From Io17-Chloro-G2 sp965226915 (GTDB taxonomy: Bacteria; Chloroflexota; Dehalococcoidia; Lucifugimonadales; UBA3495): 64,000 nucleotides of DNA. The notes below the pieces were generated by a model. The model was not told the origin of the DNA. It did no database searches and was given only the letters and a program-made list of their open reading frames with translations. This document shows, piece by piece, positions 18,791 through 28,311 of this stretch. How positions within the stretch are numbered: position 1 is the first letter of the stretch; each line of letters opens with the position of its first letter. The position numbers were made by a program, and so were the translations under genes. Where the stretch lies: positions 1 through 64,000 of the forward strand of contig CBDDEJ010000004.1 of NCBI GenBank assembly GCA_965226915.1. The letters run 5' to 3'.

Positions 18791-20950
18791 CGAACCGATC
18801 ATCGATAGGATGGATGCTTGATTAAGCTCCTACGGAAGGCGCCATCCGGCTTTCGGATCTATCCGTCACTGGGCATTTGCGCATTGGTCACGCAGGCCGC
18901 CATCAACACGACGGCGGCCCGCGGTGGCCGCTCCACCGAACCCCCTCCAACGGCAACCTCGCCTCCCATTGGCGAAACACCCACAATCGACCCCACATCG
19001 GAACTCACCCAGGGCGGCCACGAAGGCGCTGAAGGCGTGGTCTTGGGCGCCGCTTCCGGAGAAGATACGGTGTACCCCGCGGCCATGTGCCCGCCTTCCG
19101 CTCCGGTTCGGGAATACAACCTGGCCGCCATCAACGTTGAGGTCAGCCTAAATCGCTTCCTGGACTACGATCCCTTTGGCCGCATGTACGTTCTGGAGCA
19201 GGAATTGGACCGCGTCAGAGGCGAGGAAGCCCAAAACCGGCAGGCCCGCTTGGACCTTGCTGAGCCAGCGGTTTCGATCGGCCTCCAGGGAGACGCCATC
19301 CAGCCGTTGACCATCAGGGTCAACCAGGGCGAATGCCTCCGGGTCACGCTGCGCAATGCTATAGATAAGGATTCCGACGGGTCCAGCGAGATGGTCAGCT
19401 TCCACCTCCACGGCTCGGGTCTGCACCTGGCTGACACGGGAGCGCCGGCCATCGCAACCAACCCGTCAGGCATGACCTCCGCCGGCGATTCGGTGACCTA
19501 CCAGTGGATGGTAGGTGATGACCAGCCCGAAGGAACCCACTACTTTCATAGTCACGGCGACACCAGGGAGCAAACGGCCCACGGTCTTTTCGGCGCGGTG
19601 GTGGTGGAGCCCACGGGCTCAGAATACCTGGACCCTCTGACCGGCGATGAACTGGCCAGCGGTTGGGCGGCGGTCATAAAAGACCCCCAGGGAAGCGACT
19701 TCCGGGAATTCGCCATCTATTACCACGAGATCGGCAACGAGCGGTTCACCAACTTCAACAAGCAGGGCAGGCCTGTCGACTTCATCGACGGATTCACCGA
19801 CGCTTACAAACCCGGCGGGCGCGCGCTGAACTACCGCAGCGAGCCCTTCATGAACCGCATGGCGCTCCAGTTCGATACCTCTGAGTCCTTCGACCCGTCG
19901 CTGGCCTATTCCTCCTACGCCTTTGGCGACCCGGCGACGCCCATCGCCCGCACCTACCTGGGCGACCCGGTCAAGCAGCGGGTGGTCCATGGCGGATCCG
20001 AGGTCTTCCACGTCCACCATGTCCACGGCGGCGCAACACGCTGGCGGCGTCAACCCGGAACCGAGCCTACGGCCTTCGATAGCGGATTCGACAAGTCGCC
20101 ACCGTTGCTGCCCCAAGCTTCGGCCCGCACCGACTCCCAATCCATCGGCCCAGCGGAAAGCTACGACCTGGAGCACGAATGCGGCAGCGGCGGCTGCCAG
20201 GAGAGCGTTGGCGACTTCCTGATCCACTGCCATGTCGCCCACCACTACATCGCTGGCATGTGGATGATCTGGCGGGTGCAAAACACGCTGCAAGACGGAG
20301 CGGCGTCCCAAGATTCTCTCCCGCCGCTGAAAGAGTTGTCCGACAGGGCGGGCCTGATGGCGGCGGCAGTCACCTCCCAGGAACTGGTGGGGCGGGAGGT
20401 GGAGTGGAAGGGGACCAAATTTCAGATAGACCGGGACAACCTGGCCGAATGGGTGGAGCGTCAGTTGCCTCCTTCCGGTAATCCCAAAGGCTACGACGCT
20501 TCGGTTTTGAACTGGCGCAAAGAAGGTTCTCTTTACCTAAATGAGCCGGAGACGGCGGACATCTGGCCGGGGTACAAATCCGCCAACCCGGAGACCAGAC
20601 CGCCCATCTATTTCAATCCCAAGACGGGAAAACTGGCCTATCCTTTCCTTCGGCCCCATTTGGGTCAACGGCCTCCCTTTGCGCCGAACCATGGCCCGGC
20701 GCCCTTCTTGGAGCCTATTCACTCCGGGACCGACCCGCCCCAACCCGGGGAGAACGGGGCATGGAGCCTTTGCCCCAGCCAGACCCGAATCAAAGAATTC
20801 GCCATTCACGCCATCAACCTGCCCATCACGCTGAACCGGCGGTCAAACATCGTCGACCCGGTGGGACAGCTTTACGTGCTGAAGGAGGAAGAAGAAGAGG
20901 TGCGGGCTTTGAACGCCCGTAAAACGCCGTTGGCCATTCGCACCAACGCC

Positions 20951-22223
20951 CAGGGCCTTTTCATTTTCTCAAAATAGTATAAAATTATTACCAGTTTAAG
21001 CGGGAGGGGAGGATGATGACTTTGAGGGAAGCGCTGGATTTGGCGCCTGACTTCCGGAGTAGCCAAGGGCGACGCCACTCTTTGGGGGCGATCCTGGCCT
21101 TGGCCACCTGTGCCATGCTGTGCGGCGCCCGCAGCTTATACGCCATAGCGCAATGGGGGCGGGACCAAGGGGGTGCTACGGCGCAGCTTTTGGGGTTCAG
21201 CCAGGAGAAGACACCCTGCGTGGCCACCCTCCACCGGGTGTTCAAGGACCTGGACGTGGCGGCCTTTGAGGCAGAAGTCGGCAACTGGCTGGCAAATAGC
21301 GGGGTAGAGGCGGATGATCCCCTGTCCCTGGACGGGAAAACCTTGCGAGGGGTCCACGGCCAAGAGATACCCGGGGTCCATGTGGTGTCGGCCTACGCTA
21401 GCCGCGCTGGGGCAGTGCTGGCGCAGGTAGCTGCGCCGGGCAAAGGGGAAGAATTGGCGGCGGTCAAAGAAGTATTGGGCCAGGTACCCCTGAAGGGTCG
21501 GGTAGTAGTGGCTGATGCCTTACTGACCCAACGGAAAGTCTGTGAGCAGATTGTGGCAGGCGGCGGAGAGTATCTGCTGCCAGTTAAAGAGAATCAGCCC
21601 ACCTTGCGCCGAGACCTGGAGGAGGCTTTTTCCGCTGCTAGGAACTGAGAGGGCTGGTGGGCCAACCGTACCTCCCTGGCTGGCAGCGGAGTGGCGAGCA
21701 CGCGGGGCCAAGCTGACGGTCTGGGCCGATGCTCCAGTAAAGCGGCGTCATGGGCGGCTGGAGCGGCGAGAGTTGTGGGCCTTGGCCGACCCAGAGCTAA
21801 ATGGCTACGTGGGCAGCGCTGGGACGGTCGGGGAAGCGTGGCCGCATCTGCAACAGGTGTGTCGGCTAGAGCGCCAGCGGGTCGTGAAGGGCAAGAAACA
21901 GGTGGCTGTGAGCTATGCAATTAGCAGTCTCCCAGCCACTGATGCCGATGCCAGGCGATTGTTGAGCCTTTCCCGTGGGCACTGGGGCATCGAGAACCGC
22001 CTCCACTGGGTACGGGATGTGACCTTCGACGAGGACCGCTCTCAGGTGCGCACTGGGGCCGCCCCACAGGTTCTGGCGGGCCTGCGGAACCTGGTCATCA
22101 GCTTGGTACGTCGGGCTGGGCATTCCAACGTAGCCGCTGCCCTACGCCGCCACAATGCCCATCTCAGCGAAGCTTTCGACATGATGGGCTTTACCTACCA
22201 GGCAGGAGAATGAAAAGGCCCTG
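20951..22223 (+). mobile_element. ISAs1-family insertion sequence with 10-bp target duplication
   Basis: 1273 bp. Ends: CAGGGCCTTTTCATTTTCTC at the left and, read inward, CAGGGCCTTTTCATTCTC at the right. Both sides are flanked by CACCAACGCC (20941-20950 and 22224-22233). It contains one transposase gene in two frames. Confidence 0.95.
21013..22213 (+). pseudogene. ISAs1-family transposase in two frames
   Basis: From ATG 21013 (GGGAGGGGAGG upstream) the first 212 codons contain RRHSLGAILALATCAMLCGA, DGKTLRGV (first catalytic Asp) and LTQRKVC ... YLLPVKENQ. The frame stops at 21648. A +1 shift at the run TTTTTCC near 21631 continues into LLGTERAGG ... GHGRLERRELW, SLSRGHWGIENRLHWVRDVTFDED (C-terminal catalytic Glu region) and the stop at 22213. 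ISAs1 transposases are normally one uninterrupted protein of this total length. This is either a frameshift mutation, a sequence error in a homopolymer, or recoding. Confidence 0.85.
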
Positions 22224-24471
22224 CACCAACGCCACCGAGGATTGCATCGACGTTGTTTTCAAGAGCGAACTTGAAGACACCGGCGAGAACGCGTTCTTCA
22301 GCAAGACGAACATGCACATCCACTTCGTTCAATTCGACATCCAGGGCAGCGACGGGGTGGACACCGGGTTCAACTACGAGACGTCGGTCAGGCCCTTCAC
22401 GGTTGAGGGAGAATCCGTCAGCCGCCCGGCCCAGGCCGGTCAAACAGCCGTTATGTTAACCAACGCCCGGCGATTCCAGCCAGGCGCCCTGGTGGGTGTG
22501 GGCATGAACCAGGAAAGCACATTCGAAGTCCGGCGCATCTCGGAGATAGACGGCGGCACGTTGGTTTTCGACGAACCCCTGGAATTCGACCACCAACCCG
22601 GGGAGATCGTCAGCACCGAGTTCGTCCGCTACCGGTGGTATCCCGACGCCCAGTTTGGCACAGCGTACTTCCACGACCACGTCAGCGCCCTAACGTCGTG
22701 GCGGCACGGGCTGTTCGGGGCCTTGATAGCTGAGCCTCCAGGTTCCACCTACCATGATCCAAAAACAGGTAGCGAGGTCGCCAGCGGACCCATCGTAGAC
22801 GTTCATACCAAAGAAAAAGTATCCGCCGACATCACCGGCAGCTTCCGCGAGATGGTTCTCTTCTTGCAAGACGCAAACCCGCTGACGGACATCGGCCGGT
22901 CCAGCGGCAGTTCCATCAATCTGCGCGTCGAGCCCCTGGACGGCCGAAGCGGCGACCCGGACCCTGCTTTGATCCTAAGTAGCGTCGCCCATGGCGACCC
23001 AGAGACGCCTTTGCTGGAAGTATATTTGGGAGACCCGATCGTTATCCGGGGGTTGGTGCCGGCGACTAACGACGTGCATACACTGCACGTCGACGGCCAC
23101 TGGTTCCGGATAGAGCCTTTCAGCCCGACGTCACCACCCGTCAACACCGCCCACCTGGGAATTTCCGAGCGGTACGACCTTTCCATCGCCAGGGCAGGCG
23201 GCCCCCAGGCAATGACCGGGGACTATTTGTACTACAACGGTCGTTCGTTCAAGTTTCGGGAGGGCAGCTGGGGGATCATCCGTGTCGTGGACCGGAGCGG
23301 AGGAATAAGACCATATGCATCCGGCCCAGCCCCGGTGGAACTGCAAAAGCTGCCCGGCCACGAATCCATACCCGCCCCGGCGGAAGCGGTGTGCCCAGCC
23401 GACGCGGTGGTGAAGAGCTTCGCTGTGTCGGCGGTGGACGTGCCGTTGCCCATGCTGCACGGGGACATGGGGAAGATCTACGTGCTTGATTCCCAGTGGG
23501 AGGAGCTGTCTTCCGGGACCATCGCACCCGAACCTCTGGTGCTTCACGTTAACGTCGGAGACTGCATCCAGGTCAGCCTGACCAACACAACTGAGGACGG
23601 GCCGGTGTCCATGCATGCCGACATGCTGGCCTATGACCCCCGGGACTCCCAGGGGATTGCCGCCGGATTCGGGCTGGTGCAGGCTGCAATGCCTGGAGAG
23701 ACCCGCGCGTACACCTTCTACGCCCACCCCGAAATCGGCGAGACCGTCGCCATGGTCCGGGACTGGGGCAATGTTTTGGAGAATCCAGGGCTTGGGTTAT
23801 ATGGCGCAATCGTAGTGGGTCCACACGGCGCCACATTCACCCACCCGGTTACGGGAGGCGATCTATCAGCCCGGTCCAGCTGGAGATCCGATGTCCACCC
23901 GGTGGATGCCCCAAGCTACCGGGATTTCACGTTATTCATCCAAGACCAGGACGAAGTGCTGGGCACTTCCATAATGCCCTACTCCGAAGAAGTGGACGGC
24001 GTTCTGGCGTTGAATTATCAGTTCGAGCCATTTGGTCCCCGGCTGGAACGTGAGGAGGACCGGTCTCAGGTTTTTTACAGTCACGTCCACGGCGACCCGG
24101 CGACGCCTCTGTTGGAGGCAGTAGCCGGTGACAAAGCCAAGATCCACGTGCTGGCCCCGTTCAGCGAGCAATCCCACGTCTTTTCGGTGGAAGGACACCG
24201 CTGGCCGTTGGAGCCGGGCCGCGAAGGAAGCTCGTTGCTCAGCGCGGTGCAGATCGGAGCGGCGGAGGCGATCACACTGGAACTAGAAGCTGCCGGGGGA
24301 GAGGCGTCATTGCCGGGGGATTACCTTTACGGAGACCACCGTGAACCGTACCGGGAAGCCGGCCTATGGGGCATTTTCCGAGTACACCCTGCTGGCTCCG
24401 TTGACCCTGGCCTAGCAGCCCTGCCCTGAGGTTTTACCAGTAGCCGCGCCGGAGAATTGCTTGACCCAGGT

Positions 24472-25719
24472 TCAGGCGGGTCTGGGGGCAAAAACCACCC
24501 GAATGCCCCGTCGTAACTTCTGTTCCTTGATCATCATCGTAACGGCCACCGCCACCGCCGACATCGCTAACATCGACAAATGCCCCGTCGATTGGTCGAA
24601 AATGACTGCTCCCACCAGCGCCCCTAATCCGCCGGCGATCATGTGGAAGCTCGAGATTAAGCCTGCCACGGTTCCCAGCCGGGCCGGGCCGAAGATCTTC
24701 CCGCCGAATATCACGGTCAAAGGCGCCGTGATGTAGAAGGTGAATCCATAGAGGGCGGAAAAGATGATGATGCCCGCGGTGCTCTGGTAGACGCTGATCA
24801 GAGCGAATATGCCGATACGCATGATGAAACACAGCAATGTGGGTTTGCCAGGGCCCACGGTGTCGGCCATCCAACCGGCCGCCAACACACCCAAAAAACC
24901 CATCGCCCCCATTAGCGCCAGCATGTTTCCCGCCAGCACCGGGCCTGTCCCTTGGTCTAGGGCGAACGCCACCACGTGGGTGGCCACCAGGAAATCTTGG
25001 AATCCGCATATTATGTAAATCGCCGCCAACAAGAGGAATGGCCTGGAGCGGACGATAGCCATGTTAGATTCGGTGGATATGCCGCTAGAATTTTGAGTTT
25101 CACTTGGGTCTGCCCGGTCCCCCTCCTCTTGGTTCGATTGGGCGTTATTAGGGCGGGAACGGACGGCGAATAGCATCAGCGGGAACAGGATGAACAGGTT
25201 TGCCGCGCCCAGCCACAGATAGGCAGTGCGCCAACCGGCGGAGCTGATGACGGCGGCGAAAAGAACGATGATGACCAAAGATCCCGCGGAGCTGCCGGAG
25301 TTTGCGGCGCTGACCGCCATGCCCCGCCCCCTTTCGAACCACCGGCTGATCATGACTCCCACCGTGGGACTGGCGATGCCGGCGTTGCCTAGCCCGTAGA
25401 TCAACCCATAGACTATGAACACCTGCCACGGTGACTGGACCAAGGCCATCAGACCGATGCCCAGGGATGCAAGGACCGCCCCGCCGGCCATGGTCCACTT
25501 GAGGCTGTAACGGTCCACTAACAGGCCTGCCACCGGGAGTCCGATCGCTCCCGCCACCATGAAAACCGTCAGCGCCACGGATAGGGTTGACCGGCTCCAT
25601 CCCAGGTCTTGGGTCATGGCCGCCAGCACCAAACCGAAGGAGAATCGGGAGCCCCCGGTAAGGAACATGACCGTGAACCCGGTGGGGAGGATCACCCATC
25701 TATAGCGCGGGGGTCTCAA
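24472..25719 (-). CDS. Major facilitator superfamily transporter (OFA/MCT-like)
   Basis: A 415-aa integral membrane protein with about 12 predicted helices in two groups of six, separated by a charged loop (RSRPNNAQSNQEEGDRADPSE). It has MFS signatures such as GLLVDRYSLKWTMAGG between helices 2 and 3, and RWFERGRGMAVSAANSGSSAG, reminiscent of oxalate/formate and monocarboxylate carriers. The substrate is unknown; carboxylates would fit the surrounding catabolic genes. The only good start is TTG at 25719. It is the last gene of a minus-strand run, about 95 bases after udgB. Confidence 0.85.
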   Translation of the reverse strand: MRPPRYRWVILPTGFTVMFLTGGSRFSFGLVLAAMTQDLGWSRSTLSVALTVFMVAGAIGLPVAGLLVDRYSLKWTMAGGAVLASLGIGLMALVQSPWQVFIVYGLIYGLGNAGIASPTVGVMISRWFERGRGMAVSAANSGSSAGSLVIIVLFAAVISSAGWRTAYLWLGAANLFILFPLMLFAVRSRPNNAQSNQEEGDRADPSETQNSSGISTESNMAIVRSRPFLLLAAIYIICGFQDFLVATHVVAFALDQGTGPVLAGNMLALMGAMGFLGVLAAGWMADTVGPGKPTLLCFIMRIGIFALISVYQSTAGIIIFSALYGFTFYITAPLTVIFGGKIFGPARLGTVAGLISSFHMIAGGLGALVGAVIFDQSTGHLSMLAMSAVAVAVTMMIKEQKLRRGIRVVFAPRPA

Positions 25720-25814
25720 AGGCTATTTCCAGGTGTTGCTGGACCGCAGCCCCATCAGCCCCAACGAGATGAACTGAGGCTATGGGATTCCTGGGCAGCC
25801 CTCGGTCGAGCCAC

Positions 25815-26579
25815 CTACCGGCCGGTCCGGCCCGAGCTCAATTCGTCCCGAAGCTTGAAAAGAACCTCTAGGAAGCTCTCCTTGGTGAGACGCCCTGTGT
25901 TGGTGTTGCGGGGGCTGGGGTGATACGAGCCAACCAGGGTCGGTAAATCCCCCGGCATATCATGCCAAACGCCGTGTCCGAATTTGGCCCTCAATGTTGT
26001 GCCGGTCTGCTGGCTCATGGCTTTAAGACAAGCCTGGAAGGCGATGTGCCCCAACGCCAGGACCGTGGTCAACCTGGGCAGGGTCTCCATCTCTTCCACG
26101 AAAAAGGGCAAGCAGTCGCGCTTCTCCTCGGCGGTAGGTTTGTCTCCCGGGGGTACGCAGCGGACGGCGGCGGTAAGGTAGGCGTTGAACAGTTCCAGGC
26201 CGTCTTCCCGGTGGTCCGAATTGGGCTGGTTGGCGAAACCCGCTTCGTGCAGACACGCCATGAGGAAGGCGGCGGAGGCATCGCCGCTGAACACCCGTCC
26301 GGTGCGGTTGCCGCCGTGGGCTGCGGGGGCCAGCCCGACTATCAACAGCCGGGCTTCCAGGTCGCCGAAACCGGTGATGGGTTTAGCCCAGTAATCCCAT
26401 TCCGAGTAGCTGGCCCTCTTCTGCTGGCCGATCTTCTCCCGGAACTCCACCAACCGTGAACAGTGGCGGCAGGCTATGATTCGCCGATGCAGGTCTTGTA
26501 GGCGAACCCCGGCCTGAGCGATTTGGGCCTGAGCGATTGCGGCTTGCGAAACGGGGGAGGCGTTTTTGCCGGCGGTCAC
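25815..26579 (-). CDS. udgB: Uracil-DNA glycosylase, family 5 (UdgB-type)
   Basis: A 254-aa DNA repair enzyme that removes uracil and related lesions. It shows the family motif GLAPAAHGGNRTGRVFSGD (about residues 81-99) and the closing HPSPRNTNTGRL. A 4Fe-4S cluster site is CRHC near the N-terminus plus RCVPPGDK ... RDC (C-x14-C). The family-5 type motif 1 lacks the polar catalytic residue of other families, as expected. The start is GTG at 26579, overlapping the TGA stop of the upstream MFS gene (GTGA), so translation is probably coupled. Its placement between two transporters is likely only organisational. Confidence 0.93.
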   Translation of the reverse strand: MTAGKNASPVSQAAIAQAQIAQAGVRLQDLHRRIIACRHCSRLVEFREKIGQQKRASYSEWDYWAKPITGFGDLEARLLIVGLAPAAHGGNRTGRVFSGDASAAFLMACLHEAGFANQPNSDHREDGLELFNAYLTAAVRCVPPGDKPTAEEKRDCLPFFVEEMETLPRLTTVLALGHIAFQACLKAMSQQTGTTLRAKFGHGVWHDMPGDLPTLVGSYHPSPRNTNTGRLTKESFLEVLFKLRDELSSGRTGR

Positions 26580-27904
26580 GCCGTTGATCTCGCCTCAGGC
26601 GGCAGCGCCTCCTCCCATCTGGGGATAAGGTGATGATGGGTGCTGGGCAGAGCCACTATTGAAATGACCCCGACTAGGCTGAGGAAGAATGACAAAACCA
26701 CTGCTGCGTCAAACCCTCCGGTGCTGTCCCGCAGAAATGCGCCCAACAACGGCCCCAAGGCCATGCCCATGCCGCCACCCAGAGTCTGCCAGCCGTATGT
26801 CGTTCCCGACGGCGCGTCGCCGTAGTACTGTCGGTTGATGATGGGGAATGCGCTCATCTCCCCTCCTAGGCCAATGCCGAACAATACGGCGAAAAGGTAG
26901 AACATCCAGGGGTTCGGGGCGCCCAGCAACATCAGCACCGGTGCGGTCTGCAATGAAAAGCAAACCCCCATAGCCCATTTGCTGCCCACCCGGTCGGAAA
27001 TTATCGGAACCGCGAACCGGGTTATCGTGCTGACTGCCGTCATCACAATATAAACACCGACAGCCGTACTCTGGGACAATCCTGCCTCTATGCCGATAGC
27101 CACCAAGAGGATGAGGACGACGTTGTGCCCGGCGCAGCCCCAGAAGTGGATGCCCACCAGGTTCCAAAACGCGCTGGTTTTTTTAGCGTGCTTGAGAAAC
27201 TCAGTGGTCCTGATTTTGGACAGGGCGTTGTTCTGCATCCGGCGCACTGGCTCGGATTCTCCGGCGCCAAAAGGTCTTAAGCCGATGACCGCCGGCTCAT
27301 TATGGAAAAACCGAGCCAACATTAGGAGCAATGCTCCTCCGGCAATGCCCGGAATCCAGAACGTCCACTTGAACCCCATGGTGCTAAATAGCACCAATAC
27401 CATCACTAAGGACAAAACGGTGCCAACCCCCTGAAAACCCTGAAGCATCCCCATAGCTATACCTAGATGCTTCCTAAACCAGAGGGTGACCCCCGTTATC
27501 AGGGCCACCTGAAATATGGCCATCGAAGCTCCCAGTATCACGCCGAAGTAGAGCAAAAACTGCCATCTCTCCGTCATCATTCCGGTGAGCAACATCCCGG
27601 CAGCGAACAGCACCGCTCCCAGTCCCATAATCCGGCGCACGCCGTAACGGTCTCCCAGCCAGCCAGCTGCTGGGGAAAGAGCACCGGACAAGAGCCATTG
27701 CACTGTGAACGCCAGAGTGATGTATCCGTAGCTCCACCCGAAGCGTTCGGAATCGTGCAGGTAGGGCACCAGTTGAACAACCGCAAACCGGAAGGATGCG
27801 CTGATGACCCACATCAACGAGGAGACGCCCACGATGACCCAGGCGTAGTGGATCTGGTGTCCGCCGACCACCAGATTTGAAGTGGAGAGCTTCGTCTTTA
27901 ACAT
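26576..27904 (-). CDS. Major facilitator superfamily transporter
   Basis: A 442-aa, 12-helix MFS protein. Typical segments are GWLGDRYGVRRIMGLGAVLF (loop 2-3), WFRKHLGIAMGMLQGFQGVG and, in the second half, ISDRVGSKWAMG. It is related to the other MFS gene of this operon (monocarboxylate/OFA type), but the two are clearly divergent. The start ATG at 27904 overlaps the stop of the small ORF upstream (ATGTTAA), and its stop overlaps the start of udgB. This gives a tightly packed operon. Substrate unknown. Confidence 0.87.
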   Translation of the reverse strand: MLKTKLSTSNLVVGGHQIHYAWVIVGVSSLMWVISASFRFAVVQLVPYLHDSERFGWSYGYITLAFTVQWLLSGALSPAAGWLGDRYGVRRIMGLGAVLFAAGMLLTGMMTERWQFLLYFGVILGASMAIFQVALITGVTLWFRKHLGIAMGMLQGFQGVGTVLSLVMVLVLFSTMGFKWTFWIPGIAGGALLLMLARFFHNEPAVIGLRPFGAGESEPVRRMQNNALSKIRTTEFLKHAKKTSAFWNLVGIHFWGCAGHNVVLILLVAIGIEAGLSQSTAVGVYIVMTAVSTITRFAVPIISDRVGSKWAMGVCFSLQTAPVLMLLGAPNPWMFYLFAVLFGIGLGGEMSAFPIINRQYYGDAPSGTTYGWQTLGGGMGMALGPLLGAFLRDSTGGFDAAVVLSFFLSLVGVISIVALPSTHHHLIPRWEEALPPEARSTA

Positions 27905-28278
27905 TGCCGCATCATTATCATCGGGGGTAGATTGTACACGAGGTTAATTCCAGCCTCAACGGGAATCGTGAACGGCTGCGAATATTCTAGGTCGTTACCT
28001 ATTACCAGCTGGCTCCCAAGTATACTCGATGGTTTCCAGTTTGGTGCCAGGGTCCAGATCTGTGGCGCCGGGCCGTGCCCGTTGCGTTCGTAAAACCGCC
28101 CCGACCGCGTGTCCGACCATCTGGCGATCCATTTGCCCATCGGGTCAGGGTGAATGAACAAAGGGTCGTTGGAATGCCACGATTCGTACCAGAGCTTTAC
28201 GAGAGTATCCCTGTCGGCGTCCTCATACGGCCTTATGCTTGAGGTTTCAGGAGCGCATCCCGGAGTGTGGTCTGTCAT
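27898..28278 (-). pseudogene. GNAT acetyltransferase remnant with internal deletion (putative)
   Basis: 126 codons. The N-terminus (SIRPYEDADRDTLVKLWYESWH ... DPMGKWIARWSDT) matches the first helices of GNAT acetyltransferases. It then jumps to GRFYERNG, normally found about 60-70 residues later at the end of the acetyl-CoA fold. The acetyl-CoA binding Q/RxxGxG/A core is therefore missing. The tail from APQIWTLAPNW on resembles nothing I recognise. The frame is open and its stop overlaps the MFS start, so it may still be translated. Confidence 0.45.
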
Positions 28279-28311
28279 TGCAAATGATTCTACTGAGAAT
28301 AGAACGTCATG

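Larger units (their letters stand above)
18818..24429 (+). pseudogene. Very large multi-cupredoxin multicopper oxidase, interrupted by ISAs1
   Basis: Without the insertion, the gene would encode about 1442 aa. The first half has a full set of copper sites of laccase-type oxidases: FHLHG (about residue 193), HSHGD (about 243), HVHHVHGG (about 397) and HCHVAHHYIAGM (about 468-479). The N-terminus has a hydrophobic export-like stretch, so the product would be extracytoplasmic. The second half, after the IS, carries MHIHFVQFD, YFHDHVS, HTLHVDGHW and further cupredoxin-like domains with partial ligands. Size and domain number recall the MnxG/McoA type of metal oxidase, but the substrate is unproven. 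ISAs1 lies at 20951-22223 after codon NA of AIRTNA. Removing it with one 10-bp duplication rejoins AIRTNATEDCIDVVF in frame. The start (TTG 18818) is 27 bp after the MBL pseudogene, and ATG alternatives are not in frame. Confidence 0.85.
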
